Notes: a model not told the origin generated them from the letters alone. DNA of 64,000 bases from Candidatus Peribacteria bacterium (GCA_031280545.1 JAITGP010000042.1:1-64000), one strand, 5' to 3'. Counted from the stretch's first letter, positions 10,024-21,955 are shown. Program-made: numbers and translations.

Positions 10024-12600
10024 TTAGTATTCAGATCGTGGCTCACGTTTTTCCCCATAGATTTTTGGGTAGTTTCGCTTAATATTAGCCTCTGGATACT
10101 GTTTCTTTAATATTTTTTCTACCGTTGATTGGAATTCTTCAGGTACAGATCCATAAGACTCACTTGAACTATAAAGTCGTATATTTTTATGCTCATCTAT
10201 ATACATTCTTCCTCCTCCTAAACAATATCCATTTTTCACATATGTATGGTGAATGTCTGCATGGAATGGCAAGAATTTTGATGAAAATACTACAGCCTTT
10301 TTATCTGGATCTACAGATACTACAAATTTTTGATTATTTTTGGTGTAGTCCAAATTTACAGTTCCTTGTTCCCAATTTTCTTTTAATGCGGTATTAAATT
10401 CAGCTTTTTCCTTTTTTTCTTTTTCTCGACGGATTTTGGATTGTTCTGATGCTATTCTGGCTGCTTCCTCTTTTTCTTTGGATTCTTTAGCTAATCTCTC
10501 CTGTCTCACAGTATAAATTTGAGAGATTCTCTGAATATCGTTCATATCTACTTGAGGATTTGGAACAACTTTTGGGATTTCTCCTTTTATCTGGTTAAAG
10601 TCTCCGTTTACGATCATTTCTTTATAAACAGAAAGAGGAACAGACTTTCTCTCGGTACTTCCTGTGGACCCTGTAAGCAAAAAATCAATATACAATAAAA
10701 GATTTGATCGTTCTTCATTTTGTTTCATTACTTTTTCAAATGCATTATAGTCTTCTTCGGAGGAGATTTGATTTAACTGTTTAGATACTAGGATATTTAC
10801 ATCATCTTCAGACCACGTAGGAGCAATTTTGAAAAAGAGACTTCCTACTACCTTTTCATCTCAGGTATCAATAACATCCTGTAGTAATTCATGATCTATC
10901 TTACTTCCAGATATTTTCTCCATCAACTTACCAATATAGGGCTTTGTATCAATATTTCTTTTCTTCATCTCTTTGTAGTTAGCAATAGTCGTCCGGATAG
11001 TATCTATCTCAATGGTATCAAGAATTAATTCAGGAGAAATATTGCTTTGATCAAATAGTCTGCCATCAAATTTTGTTTCTGGAGTACCTTTCTCTTTTAG
11101 ATGATTTAAAAGATATTTAATAGCATCTTTTCAACTGTCATCTTTGAACAACGCTCTAATATCATTTTGACTCTCAGAATTTTTATTATTAAGCTCTGTT
11201 AGTTTAGCGTTGAGAAACTCTGGTGTTTTATAAGATTCATCTAAAAGTTGTAGTAGATCAGCTTTATGAAAAAATGATAGAAATCTCCGGAATTCTTCCC
11301 CTTTTACCAGCTTATGATCACTTTTATTATATTCTTCCAATGCCTTTTGATATCATTCATAATTATATTGAAAGTTCCATCTGTCTGGCTCCCTATCATA
11401 GTTATAATCATAATCATCAGTTTTAATCTTTTGTTCTAAGCTCTGTTTCACCGTGTCCATATCTATAACTTTATTTCATAGTTGCTTAATTTCTCTCCGA
11501 GAATTTTCAAATCTATTTTCGCGTTTATTATATCCTCCTGCTGGATTAGAAGAGTTCCAAGTCGTTTTAATAGAATCTGTAAAGAACTTAGCTTTCCCCC
11601 AAGAAATTTTAGTTCATAATTCCTTTAAAAAGGCAAAGAAATTATTGGTGGATACTCAGAATTTTTTTAATTTTTCAGGAGTCACAAATTGTTCAATTTT
11701 TTGTGGATTTTTCAGAAGTTCGTAATGTTTTTTAGGGATAATTTGAGTATCATGCCTCTCCGCCAAGATCAAAGCTACATCAAAGATAAACTCTTCATTA
11801 GTGCTATCTTCTAAGGTTTGTTTAACCAATGGATAGACTGAATTATTTGATGAAAATAGAAATTTCTGTCCGTTATTACCATGATCTACAGATTTTGCAG
11901 CCATAGTATATAATTGGGGGAATCCTTGAAAGCTATCTTTCTTTGGTTTTTCTGGATAATTCCAGTTTGGATATCGTCTAATATCATTTTCTAAGCTATA
12001 ATAATTTTCCTGTAGTTCAGATTGAGTAATAGCCTCCCAAATAAATGATTCTTTAGTAGCTTGGTCAAAGGTATCAAAATTCTGTTTGAGAAAGTTAATA
12101 CCAATATTATTTCCCACCAAGTCCAATGATCCGTTGTAGTCATTGAGCAACGTCCCTGAAGCCCACGTATACAATTTCTTTTCATAGTCATCTTGTATAC
12201 AAAATGAAATCATTCTTTGCATTGTTTTTTGTTGTTCATCGGTCAGATTTTTTTCTACTCCTTTATCTCTCATCAGATGAAAAAGATATAAAGCGTCTTT
12301 TCAGAAACTTTCCTGCAATGAGATAGCAGATTTTCTATGCCAGTTGTCCTTATCTTTGTTTTCAACTGCTAGTGCATCAATCTGGTCTAAGAGAGTATCC
12401 ATATCATGGAAGATTTTCTCCAGAGAACGTTTTTCTTTCGCTTTTTGATACTGTTCAGTTTTTTGCTCATTAGCAAGTAAAGTCTGAGCGATTTCTCTTC
12501 ATTCATTCCCTTGGGATCTGAAATCTTGTAATTTCTTTGCCAGATTGTTTCTCTCCTCCTGTTGTTGTGGAGTTCTGTAGGCATTGGTAGATTTTGTCAT
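10024..12600 (-). CDS. Large uncharacterised cytoplasmic protein (858 aa)
   Basis: One continuous minus-strand frame of 859 codons appears once eight in-frame TGA are read as Gly; it contains no TAA or TAG. No signal peptide or membrane helix is visible. The protein is hydrophilic and mostly helical, rich in Lys, Glu, Asp and Asn. A charged Glu/Lys/Arg-rich coiled-coil stretch (for example EEAARIASEQSKIRREKEKK) lies near residues 685-720. I recognise no enzyme motif. It has its own strong promoter and a 119-nt leader. The length and helical make-up recall scaffold or helical-repeat proteins, but that is only an impression. Confidence 0.75.
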
Positions 12601-12640
12601 GGTATAAGCAGTATAAAAAATAAAATACTTTTAATAATTA

Positions 12641-12667
12641 ATATTACATATATATATCAATTGTCAA
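12641..12667 (-). promoter_or_regulatory. Second promoter candidate of the 858-aa gene, with GATATATATAT spacer
   Basis: On the minus strand TTGACA (12662-12667) and TAATAT (12641-12646) are 15 nt apart. The spacer contains GATATATATAT, an element shared with other promoters in this window. Confidence 0.45.
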
Positions 12668-12718
12668 TTTTTTGCAGACTTTTTTTCAACTGCTACTTAT
12701 CTTTGTCATTATTATATT

Positions 12719-12746
12719 ATTATATATATATTATTTATACTGTCAA
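12719..12746 (-). promoter_or_regulatory. Consensus promoter upstream of the 858-aa gene
   Basis: On the minus strand a perfect TTGACA (12741-12746) and a perfect TATAAT (12719-12724) are 16 nt apart. A leader of roughly 110 nt precedes the start codon. Confidence 0.65.
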
Positions 12747-12763
12747 TACTTTCAAGAGATCAG

Positions 12764-12792
12764 AAAAAAATGTGTAGAGGTATTTCTACACA
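12764..12792 (-). terminator. Intrinsic terminator of the alpha/beta-hydrolase lipoprotein transcript
   Basis: On the minus strand TGTGTAGA and TCTACACA form an 8-bp stem, followed by seven T. Confidence 0.75.
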
Positions 12793-12988
12793 CCCATATT
12801 TTCCTTTTTTGTAACTGATAAATTAAAAAAGATAAAGATTCTTCCTTTGAGCTATTTTTTTCGTTAGCCTTGATTTTGGAGAAAGAAACGGAAAAATGTT
12901 AAGTAAACTACAAATTGTAGAGCCCATAGTCCGTTTTGTTGCGAAGGTATGTTTTAGGAATTTTTTATATTTCTGTTATCTACTATCT

Positions 12989-15025
12989 CTATTTTGTTAA
13001 ACTAATGCTATTTATTACAATACTTCCACTATCAACAAATTCAAGTGATATACTTTTTATTGCTTTGAGATTTATATTTTTAAAAGTATCCAATGGAATT
13101 ATCGCACTTGAAAGAGGGGTGTTTTCTGAATATTCTATTTCTGTCAAATTTCCCTCCCAATCTGGAAGTTTCATAAGTACACCTGCTTGCCAAGTAAGAG
13201 CTGCAGTTCCTTTTGGGAGTGTTATTTTAGCAGTTTTGCCAGCTGTATCCGTGAGAACTACTGTCATTGTTTGGTCTGATTTTTTATTGAGTTCATCAGC
13301 AGAATCTTGTGCCATATAGAGATTAAGTGATTTATAGTCTGAAAAATCTGTTTTCTCCTTACTTAAATCAAACGAAACCGCACCTGGGGTTTCCCATATG
13401 ATTTGAAAAAGATTCATATCTTGGTCATTTATAAGTGGGATCCTCATATATCCTTTCAAAGTATTAACCTCCTTAAAGTTACTAGCAATGACCTTTTTAA
13501 CCTTCACACTACCTGTTGCATTGAGAGTATCATTCTTTGCTTCTAAGAGAGTTTTTCCCTTTCCATCAGTATACGAAATTAATGCTTGCTTTCCATAAAA
13601 ATCTCCATCAAGAGACTGAGGCAAGCTATGTAAATTGCCATCATTCATAACAGCTTTCACAAAATCCATTACATATTTGGTATATAAACTTCTTTGTTCC
13701 GTAGTGGCCATAATTTCCTTTTCACCTGCTTGTTCTTTTTCTATAGGGTTCATTCCTCCTCTAACATTGTCTTGACGTATTATTGCTTCATTAAATGAAT
13801 TATGATTTCCACCATAAACATATGCTAAATAAGTATCACTCTTCCTATCTTTTAAATACTTCAATTTATCAAAAACTACTTCTCCCCATAAATCAAATAC
13901 ATCACCATCTAACTCAGGTACCGTAATAGCTGCTGGGATATCTGGATATTCACTAATTGTTATACTATCAGTTGGTCCATGAGAAAATGTACCTATTACT
14001 TTCACTCCTTTATCTTTCATAATTGTTGGAAAAATAAAGACATTTCCACCACCACGAGAATGACCTACTAAAATGACATTATTTAAATCTAGCTTACCTT
14101 TTAGAGAAAGAGGAAAATTATCATCTTTTCCTAAGTTTGCATCTATAATTTTATTTAAATACTTATTTATCACTTCTGTTCCCCGTTCTTTTCCATCTGC
14201 TCCACCACCCTCTGCAGAATACACTATATTCATATTAAGTGTAAATGTAGCAAATCCATTCTTCACAAGCTCTTTCATAAGATATGAATATCCTAAATCT
14301 ACACGGGATACATCAGGTTCTGCGGGACCAATATGTGCACCATGAATAAATATTACAACAGGTAAATTATCCTTATTAGGCAATCCCATTGCACCATTTA
14401 GCCTGTAAGGTGTTATTTTTGTAGACCCGTTTTCATATGTCTTTTCATAAGCTATCTCACCGAAATCAAAAGGCACAATATCACCATAAGTAACCTTGTC
14501 CGTAGTGACAACAAATGTAGAAGTTCTATAACTATCTTCCACCTTAATTCCCCCTATTAAATCAAAAAAACTAGGTTCAATCATTATGTCATCTTTGACT
14601 ATACACTTATAGGTTCCTTTCCCCGAAACTTCTCCGGTTTCCGTATTAAGTTCTAATATCTCTCCATTTTTTGCTGTAATTTTTGCAATATGGCTTGCTT
14701 CATCTTCTTCAATTTTTATCCCATCTAGTTTTAGGATAGTACGTAATGGGGCAAGTTCTATTCCACCTGATATAATGTGTCCCCAGTCAATATCCAATTC
14801 TTCACCATCTACATATACATTGGAAACATCTGGTGTTATAAAATCTCCATTATACCAAATTCTATATGGAGCATCTGCATAACGATCAACTGAATATTCC
14901 TCACCTGCAAATTCTCCACCTTCATATTCACCAATTCAATCTATCACCGGCTCTTGTTCTGCTGGTTTACAAGCTACAAGAGAAAATGTAAGAAGTAAAC
15001 AAATTGTAAAAATAGTTTTTTTCAT
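12989..15025 (-). CDS. Lipoprotein with an alpha/beta-hydrolase domain and a C-terminal beta module
   Basis: 678 aa. A lipoprotein signal ends in FSLVAC (Cys19). About residues 170-450 form an alpha/beta-hydrolase: VVIFIHGAHIG (oxyanion region), VGHSRGGG with the nucleophile Ser, a candidate acid in ELDGDVFDLWG and a candidate His in GGNHNSFNE. The last 130 residues look like a beta-sandwich module of carbohydrate-binding type. It is probably an extracytoplasmic esterase or lipase anchored in the membrane. A true start is needed upstream of the long TGA-free segment: the ATG complementary to 15023-15025 gives the lipobox, and one in-frame TGA near residue 30 is read as Gly. Only one TGA in 678 codons and a high A+T content suggest a fairly recent acquisition. 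Confidence 0.85.
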
Positions 15026-15132
15026 ATATTTTGGTTATATTATAAAACATGTCTAAGACAAGATAGAACCTATATATAGAAAAAGATTAGAATATACAAG
15101 AGAAAAATGACTTTCTCTCACTTTCCTTGATT

Positions 15133-15429
15133 TTATTTAATACCTTTAACATTTTTACTTAATAATACTGAAGCTAATAGATAAGAAATACCCACAAAGA
15201 GTAAACTTCCAACAATTCATAAGGTCCAATACTCTCTATCTCTAAATTTTGCTTGTTTAGGAAGTGGATCACCTCCATATTGATTTCCTCCTACCGTTCC
15301 ATAAGTAAAGCCTAAATAAAACATTAATGCTAATAGTAAGAACGTAGCAAAGGATCCTAATAATAGCGTGCAAGGGATCATGACCCTCGCTTTTGCAAAT
15401 TTTACAAGACTTTTTCGCGACCTTTCCAT
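15133..15429 (-). CDS. Small membrane protein, two transmembrane helices
   Basis: 98 aa with an Arg/Lys-rich N-terminus. One helix spans about residues 17-45 ([20 protein letters not shown]), then a Gly-rich loop, then a second helix near the C-terminus ([20 protein letters not shown]) whose first Gly is TGA. A GTG nine bases upstream is an alternative start. It is transcribed divergently from the response regulator. The family is not recognised. Confidence 0.65.
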
Positions 15430-15497
15430 TGATTTCACTTTCTTTTAAGCTAAACTCGTATTATAATTACACATTTACTTCTTACTCAATTACTACG

Positions 15498-16163
15498 ATG
15501 ACAAAAATCCTCCTCGTTGAAGACAACCAACAAATCGCGAAGAATATCAAAACCTATCTGGAACTCGAAGAGGGACGAGAGGTAGCGACTTCCTATGATG
15601 GAGAAAAAGGTCTGATGATGGCACAAATGCACGACTACGACCTGATTTTGCTCGACCTGATGTTGCCATGAGTGGACGGGAAATCCTTTTGCCAAGCGAT
15701 TAGAAAGGTCAAAAACATTCCCATCATCATTATCACCGCGAAGTCCCAATTAGAAGACAAATTGGAGCTTTTCGACTTGGGAGCGGATGACTATTTGGTG
15801 AAACCCTTTGATTTGGAGGAATTGCTCGCTCGTGGAAAAGCACTTTTGCGTAGAGGAGTAATAGGAGCTTTCTTTAATTATGGAGAAATTGCCGTGGATT
15901 TACTCAAAAAAGAAGTGAAAAAAGCTGGCACCGTCATCCATTTGACCTTGAAAGAGTTTCAGATTTTAGAGCTGTTAATTCAAAATAAGGGAAGAACGCT
16001 TTCGAGGACGGATATTATCACGGAACTTTGGGGAGATGATGCGATTTGGGAGGCAGATAATAAATTGGATGTCTATATTTCCACCCTGCGTAGAAAATTA
16101 GATAAAAATTTGATTACTACCATAAAAGGATTTGGATATGTTATCGGAGAACGTGACGAATAG
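15498..16163 (+). CDS. OmpR/PhoB-type response regulator
   Basis: 221 aa. The receiver domain (1-120) has acidic VEDN, the phosphorylated Asp53 in LLDLMLPGVDG (Gly58 from TGA at 15669-15671), Thr in IIIITAKS and Lys in YLVKPFD. The winged helix (about 130-221) contains [17 protein letters not shown] and the wing [11 protein letters not shown]. It lies 91 nt before the macA-like gene on the same strand, so it probably controls that export operon. No kinase is adjacent; the orphan kinase at 8568-9959 is the obvious candidate partner. Confidence 0.93.
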
Positions 16164-16208
16164 CTTATATACGCTATTTTCCAGACTTTCCCTTGATTTA
16201 AGCTTCCA

Positions 16209-16233
16209 TTAAGGTAAAAATGTACCTATACTT
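16209..16233 (+). promoter_or_regulatory. AGGTA-N6-TACCT inverted repeat in the macA promoter
   Basis: TTAAGGTAAAAATGTACCT overlaps the spacer before TATACT (16227-16232). The same half-sites precede the sensor kinase gene at 8539-8561. It is a candidate binding site for the adjacent response regulator. Confidence 0.45.
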
Positions 16234-16254
16234 ATAAAATTTTACTCTTTCTTT

Positions 16255-18339
16255 ATGATAATGCCTGAAAAAAAGAAAAATTGGATTATGAAAAATCCTT
16301 GGAAATCTGCTGGGATAGTTGTGATACTTTTGGTTGCACTCTGGATTTGGAAGCCTTGGAGCACAAAAACGGTAAGTGAAGATTTTCTCACCAATCTGGA
16401 GATGAAGGTGGGTACGGGCAATTTGGAAACGACGTTAACTTTACAAGGAACGACTCAGTTTGCTGATTCTCAGAAACTCACTTTTATGAATAAAGGGAAA
16501 GTAAAAACTGTGAACGTAAAAGTAGGAGACGAAGTAAAAAAAGGTCAGATTCTAGCTACTATTACTACGGACGATCTAGATGATAGCGTACAACAGGCCA
16601 GAATCAACTTGGATGATGCAAAGCAGAATTTGCAAGATTTATTGGATGGGTATAATTTGGAGCTAGAATATTTGCAACAAAAAGCAAGTTATGATGCCTT
16701 GAGTTTGAAGCAAAAAACGATTGATCAGGATCATGCTTTAGCACTGGAGGAATTACAACAAAAAATCGTAGATGCTAAAAAGACCTATGAAGATACTAAA
16801 GCTGACTATGAAGAGCTGTTATCGGGATCAAATAGTGCAACTGCTGATTTGGCGTTATCTAGTACGATCAGGATGAGAAATACGACGTTTCAGACAGCAG
16901 TATATGATTTAAAAAGTGCTGTTTTGAGTCTGCAGACGACCTTAGATACTTTTGACCAGCTTTTAGTGCTCAGTGAGAAATACAAATATTTGGACAAGAA
17001 TATTTATATTGGGGCTAAGGACCCAAATTATAGGAATCAATCTGAAACAGCATTTTGGGCGATTTCTGCTCAAGTAGCGAATTTGAATACCTTATATACT
17101 GCTTTGGAAAAGCTTCCCGTACAGGATTTGACGAATGAACAGCTTTTGCAAGCGTATAGTCTCTTGAAAGATATTGGGAATGCTATGATGAGCTGGGGAG
17201 ATGTGAATTACAATATGTTTAAGGCGAGTATTGAATCCAATACCTTTACTCTCGAGAAAATCAATGGATATGCAACCACCTATGGAACAAACATTCAGAG
17301 CCAAGGAATTAAATATGTACAGCAATATACAACAATGGTAGAAAAATTAGCTACTCTCAAGGAGGATACTTCTCTGGAAGATACGAAATTGAAAATGGAT
17401 AAAGCTAAAACAAATCTGGATAAATTACAGTTGCAAGTGGAATCACTTTTGACGACTCAAGAAAAAGAAAAAGCTAGTCTCCTCAATGATATGGCTACGG
17501 TTCAAAGAAATATTGCTAAAATTCAGGGAGGACAGTCTTTGGACGAATCTAAAATCAAACAGGCAAGAAATACCGTAACCCAAAGGCAGAATTCTTTGAA
17601 TTCTTTATTGGATAAGTATCAAGATTATAGATTGGAAGCAAATTTCAATGGAGTAGTGACACAAATGGATATTCAGGTAGGAGATAGTATTGAATCATCT
17701 TCTAGTTCTAGCCCAAAGTATATTTATGTGGAAAATAATAATGTCCTTGAAATGACCTTGTCTGTGGAACAAGTGGATATTATCAAATTAAAAGTAGGAA
17801 TGGATGTGGTCGTATATTTGGATGCTTATAGCTCTAGTAGTTATCACGGAGTGATTAGTGAGATTAATACGGTACCTTCTGTGGCAGGGAACATCACTAA
17901 ATATGAAGTGACTGTGATGTTTGAAAAGAATACTCCTGATGAAGTCGTTTTGGCGGGAATGGGTGGAAACTCTAAAATTATCACTGATCAGACCAAAAAT
18001 GTATTACTCGTGCCTAGTCAGGCGATTTCTAGAAAAGAGGGAAAGAGTGTAGTAAAACTCTTACAGAATGGACAGTGGATAGATCAAGAAGTAGAACTCT
18101 GAAAATCTGATGAGAGTAATGTAGAAATTACGAGTGGATTGAATTTGGGAGATACAATTAGACCGATGTATATCACGATAGAGGGAATGAGTAATGCAGG
18201 CATTAGTACTGTTGCTGAAAAATTAGATATTGAAGAGATGCAACAGCAACAAGAGAGAGCTATGGAGCGTCAAGCCTCACAAAGAATGAGTGAAGGGGGA
18301 AGTAGCTCTGTAGTAGTGAGAAAACCAGCTAATTTTTAA
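16255..18339 (+). CDS. macA: MacA/HlyD-type periplasmic adaptor (membrane fusion protein)
   Basis: 694 aa, larger than typical MacA (about 370). An N-terminal membrane anchor lies at about residues 19-37 (AGIVVILLVALWIW). A lipoyl/barrel half motif follows (KVKTVNVKVGDEVKKGQILA), then a very long helical hairpin (about 120-460) rich in Gln, Leu and Lys. The returning barrel strands are DYRLEANFNGVVTQMDIQVG, and the last part is a beta domain joined to a Gln/Arg-rich tail. One TGA is read as Gly after QEVEL (18100-18102). The next genes encode the ATPase and permease of the same exporter. ATG codons at 16255 and 16261 are both possible starts. Confidence 0.88.
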
Positions 18340-18407
18340 CTCTCTTGTCACGGATAAACTAACTTCTTCGTTTTATCTAAGGATATTATCAGCTTTTTAT
18401 TCCTAGT

Positions 18408-19118
18408 ATGCTACCTATGACCGATACACCTACCAAAAAACTTCACTTTATTCAGCTCGCCAACGTAATCAAAACCTATGGAGGAAGCGATATGGAACCC
18501 GTTCATGCTTTGAGAGGAATTAATTTAACCATTGATGATGGTGATTTTATTTCGATCATGGGACCTTCTGGATGCGGGAAATCTACGTTAATGAATATTG
18601 TAGGACTCTTAGATACTCCTTCAGAAGGAGACTACCTACTTCGTGGAGAAAAAGTGGAAGCCATGACCCAAGACGAACGGTCAATGATTCGTAGATCTAC
18701 AATTGGGTTTGTCTTTCAAGGATATAATCTTTTGAAGAGAATGCCTGCTTGGGAGCAGGTAGCATTGCCACTTTCCTATATGGGAATCCCTGCAAAGGAG
18801 AAGAAGGAAAGATGTATTGATGCGTTGAAGACAGTGGGACTAGGTGATAGACCTGATGCTTTACCCAATCAGCTTTCTGGAGGACAACAGCAGAGAGTGT
18901 GTATTGCACGTGCCTTGGTGTCTAATCCCGGACTCTTATTGGCCGATGAACCTACAGGGGCATTGGATTCCAAGACGGGAGAAGAAGTATTAGATTTATT
19001 TAAAAAGCTGAACGCTGAACATGGAAGGACGATTTTACTCATTACTCATGATAGTCACATTGGAGCATCTGCTAAAGTTATGCACAGAATGAAAGACTGA
19101 TTATTTATTGACGAATAA
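18408..19118 (+). CDS. macB: MacB/LolD-type ABC transporter ATPase
   Basis: 236 aa, the nucleotide-binding subunit of the export complex. Walker A is GPSGCGKST, the Q-loop FVFQGYNLL, the signature LSGGQQQR, Walker B LLLADEPTGALD, and the switch His is in LLITHD. It ends in a TGA-encoded Gly followed by a short tail to TAA, so the last six residues lie beyond the apparent TGA stop. It lies 68 nt after macA and 52 nt before the permease. Confidence 0.94.
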
Positions 19119-19170
19119 TATTATATAACTCTTCTGCAATCCCCTTTACATCTTCTGCAATCTTACTATT

Positions 19171-20385
19171 ATGACATTTCTTACCTACTTTAGGGACGCA
19201 TGGTCGTCTATTGTTTCCAATAAATTAAGATCTTCACTGAGTATGCTCGGAATCGTGATTGGGGTTTCCTCAGTGATTGTTTTGATGGCACTGGGAGCTG
19301 GAGCACAACAAGGGATTATGGATCAGATGGGAAGTCTGATAAATAATAATATTTCCATCTCTACCAAAGGAGGGACAACAGTGTATACCAATGATGATGT
19401 CAAAGGATATGTGAAAGCGATTACCCTGACCCCAGAATTAGCGGATGAGATTGAACAGGCTTTCCCTCAGCTTTCTGGAGCTGTCACTTATGGCTCTACT
19501 ACTATAGGGAATGTAGCTAATGGGAATAATTCTAATATGGCGAGTTTTGCTGGAGTGCCAATCGATTATTTTATCAAAATGCAATCCGCTTTTTCCCAAG
19601 GAGAAAACTTTAATGCATCAGATTTTGAGAATAGTAGTGATGTGGCAATCATTAACAAAAATGTCGTAGAAATGCTTTTCACGAATAAAAGTCCTTTGGG
19701 AGAAAAAGTGACGGTGAGTAATAGAGACTACACGGTTATTTGAGTATTGGATGAATCAAGTGTTTTGGGGATGGTATATATTCCGTTAACAACGTATCAA
19801 AAAAGAGTATCTGGTAAAAGTGAGATTTCTGCGATTACGGTCAAGTTGAACGTGGATGAAGATAATGCTTTATGGCAGGCGAGAATCCAGTATTTTTTAC
19901 TGAGAAAATATAATGTAAAACATTTGGATTTAGCAGGATTTTCTCTCTCCTCTACTGCAGCCATCGGAGGTATAATCGACTCCATGATGGTAATGTTTCA
20001 AATGCTTTTGGGAGCGATTGGAGGAATTTCTTTGCTGGTCGGAGGAATCGGAGTAATGAATATTATGCTTGTGTCTGTGACGGAAAGAACCAGAGAAATC
20101 TGAATCAGAAAAGCTATTGGAGCCTTGAATAAAGACATCGTTCAGCAATTCCTGATAGAAGCAATAGTTGTGACATTTATTTGAGGACTGATAGCAATCG
20201 GTATCAGCCTTTTGGTAGCCCATCTTATCAACGGAATGGAAATCGAGGGACTTACCATGCAAGTCACCCCAACTGTGGTTATCACAGCATTTACTTTAAC
20301 TATCTTGGTGGGAATTTTATCTGGAATTTTACCAGCAAATAGGGCAGCAAACTTGAAGCCTATCGATGCATTAAGATTTGAGTAA
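19171..20385 (+). CDS. MacB/FtsX-type ABC transporter permease
   Basis: 404 aa, the membrane subunit paired with the upstream ATPase. The first helix carries [19 protein letters not shown], a periplasmic MacB core domain follows (about residues 45-240), and three C-terminal helices contain [21 protein letters not shown] and IRKAIGA. TGA is read as Gly at 19741, 20101 and 20182, the second in the family's conserved REIGIRKA. The C-terminus [11 protein letters not shown] is typical. It ends five bases before the convergent rpoD stop. Confidence 0.93.
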
Positions 20386-20389
20386 AAAA

Positions 20390-21685
20390 TTACTCATCAT
20401 CGGTATACTCATCATCGAAATCATAATCGTCGTCTCCGCTATCAAAATCGTCTTCATATTCGTCATCATCAGAGCTTTTGCGTTCAGATTTTGCTTTTTT
20501 CCCTCTGGCTTTTTTGATTTCTTCATTTTCCATTTTTTCGATATCATCTTCGATTCCCAGCATTTTTTGGAGTCCTTGATGTTCTTTCAGCTTTTGAATC
20601 ACTTTTTGCTCGATTTGTCTCACTCTTTCTCTCGTCACTTCAAATTCCTCCCCTACCTGTTCAAGGGTGTATTTTGGTCCATCGATTCCATATCTCATTT
20701 TCACGATTTTAGCTTCTCTGTCATCCAGCATTCCTAAAATCTGATCCAAATTTTGTCTAAGAGTATTTCTTTCCGCTAATTGATCAGGTCTCATGGTATT
20801 TGCATCTTCGAGGAGATCTGCAAGGGTATCTCTTCCCTCATCCCCCACTTCTCTATCCAAAGACACATTTCCAAAAATCACCTCTTCCAGCTTTTTAATC
20901 TTTTTGATAGGAAAACCAAGTTTCTGTCAGATTTCTTTACTTGTAGGTTCTCTTCCAAGTTTTTGGAATAAGAGTTGATAAGTTTTATTGTAGGAATTGA
21001 TTTCATCAATAAGATGCACAGGAATACGCACGTGCTTACTCATATCGGCAATCGCTTTGGTAATGGATTGTTTGATCCATCGTGTAGCATAGGTTGAAAA
21101 TTTGAATTCCTTCCCTGGATCAAACTTTTCAATAGCTTTGATCAGTCCGATATTTCCTTCTTGAATCAGATCCGGGAATGATAACCTTCCACCAAAATAT
21201 CTCTTTGCGATAGAGATCACGAGCCTCAAATTGGCTTCAACTAACCTTTGTTTAGCAGCTTCATCCCCTTTTTTGATCCTTCTAGCTACCTCTTTTTCTT
21301 CATCAGGAGAGAGGAGAGGAATTTTTGAAATATCATTAAAATACAGCTTTATAAAATCTTTATGTTGATTATCATTGAGAGCATCGGCTTTTCCTGCACC
21401 ATAAAGCGAAAGCTTTCCTAATTTGGATTCCTTTTTGATCTCTTTGGCTTCGACTTCCAACACCTCCTCGATCGTAATAATTTTAATCCCGAGTTTATCT
21501 GCCAAATCGTAAAATTTTTCGAGAATTTTGATATTTCCTTCCATATCGTCGATCTCAGCGATAATATCTTCTTCCTGAATTTTTCCTTTTTCTGCACCCT
21601 TGGTAAGGAGTTGTTGTAGTCCTTCACTGAGTTCTCCAATATCATCTTTGAGCTGTTCCCAAATTTGCTGTCTGGTTTTATCCAT
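20390..21685 (-). CDS. rpoD: RNA polymerase primary sigma factor
   Basis: 431 aa. Region 1.2 is followed by regions 2.1-2.4 ([49 protein letters not shown]), region 3 ([13 protein letters not shown]), and region 4.2 ([20 protein letters not shown]). One TGA is read as Gly in EIGQKLG. A strongly acidic tail (Asp/Glu-rich, about 50 residues) follows region 4, where other RpoD proteins end. In region 2.3 the usual ATWWIRQ reads ATRWIKQ, so the first of the two promoter-melting tryptophans is Arg. Confidence 0.95.
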
Positions 21686-21769
21686 AGTCGGTAATCCATT
21701 TAGAAAGGTAAAGCGAAACTTTAATTTCCTATCAATAGAACTTTTTTATTTACAAAAGTTCTTAAATAG

Positions 21770-21797
21770 TTGACAATTTACAAAAAATACTTATAAT
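21770..21797 (+). promoter_or_regulatory. Strong consensus promoter
   Basis: A perfect TTGACA (21770-21775) and TATAAT (21792-21797) are 16 nt apart. A start of transcription near 21804 would produce the structured RNA described next. Confidence 0.75.
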
Positions 21798-21803
21798 ATA
21801 TTT

Positions 21804-21955
21804 GTGTGATAGAACCTTATGTGCCGAATAGGCATAGAAATCAGCATTTTCTTTGGAGTTTGCTGATTTTCTTTTAGAAAAGAAGGTTGTGACAGTACTG
21901 CTTTTAGGAATTTTCCCCTAAAATGCAAGAGGAAATTAACTCCTCTTGTTTTTTG
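21804..21955 (+). ncRNA. Structured small RNA or leader/attenuator upstream of rseP
   Basis: A transcript of about 150 nt is bounded by a consensus promoter and a strong terminator. Visible pairing: AACCTT (21813-21818) with AAGGTT (21883-21888) closes a junction holding a TGCC/GGCA hairpin (21822-21834) and a 9-bp hairpin AAATCAGCA/TGCTGATTT (21838-21846 with 21861-21869). A further hairpin TTTTAGG/CCTAAAA (21902-21908 with 21917-21923) follows, extended by TGC/GCA. That extension shares bases with the terminator stem, so the two compete, as in attenuators. I could not match it to 6S, SRP, tmRNA or a riboswitch I know. It may be an independent small RNA or a switch for the protease gene 56 nt downstream. 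Confidence 0.6.
21926..21954 (+). terminator. Intrinsic terminator of the structured RNA
   Basis: CAAGAGGA and TCCTCTTG form an 8-bp stem around AATTAAC, followed by six T, in the rseP leader. Confidence 0.85.

Larger units (their letters stand above)
12601..12988. other. AT-rich intergenic region with two minus-strand promoters and a terminator
   Basis: These 388 bases hold no gene I can support. On the minus strand, in order of transcription, they hold the end of the lipoprotein transcript (about 12793-12988), its terminator (12764-12792), then two promoter candidates for the 858-aa gene (12719-12746 and 12641-12667). A short palindrome CTACAAATTGTAG lies near 12908-12920. Confidence 0.6.

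Noticed and set aside
12387..12584. A separate minus-strand basic ORF of 65 aa
   Set aside because: It is a shadow of the 858-aa gene, which is continuous through this region in another frame.
21804..21955. A known RNA (6S, SRP, tmRNA, RNase P)
   Set aside because: Length, motifs and pairing do not match the conserved features I remember for these RNAs.
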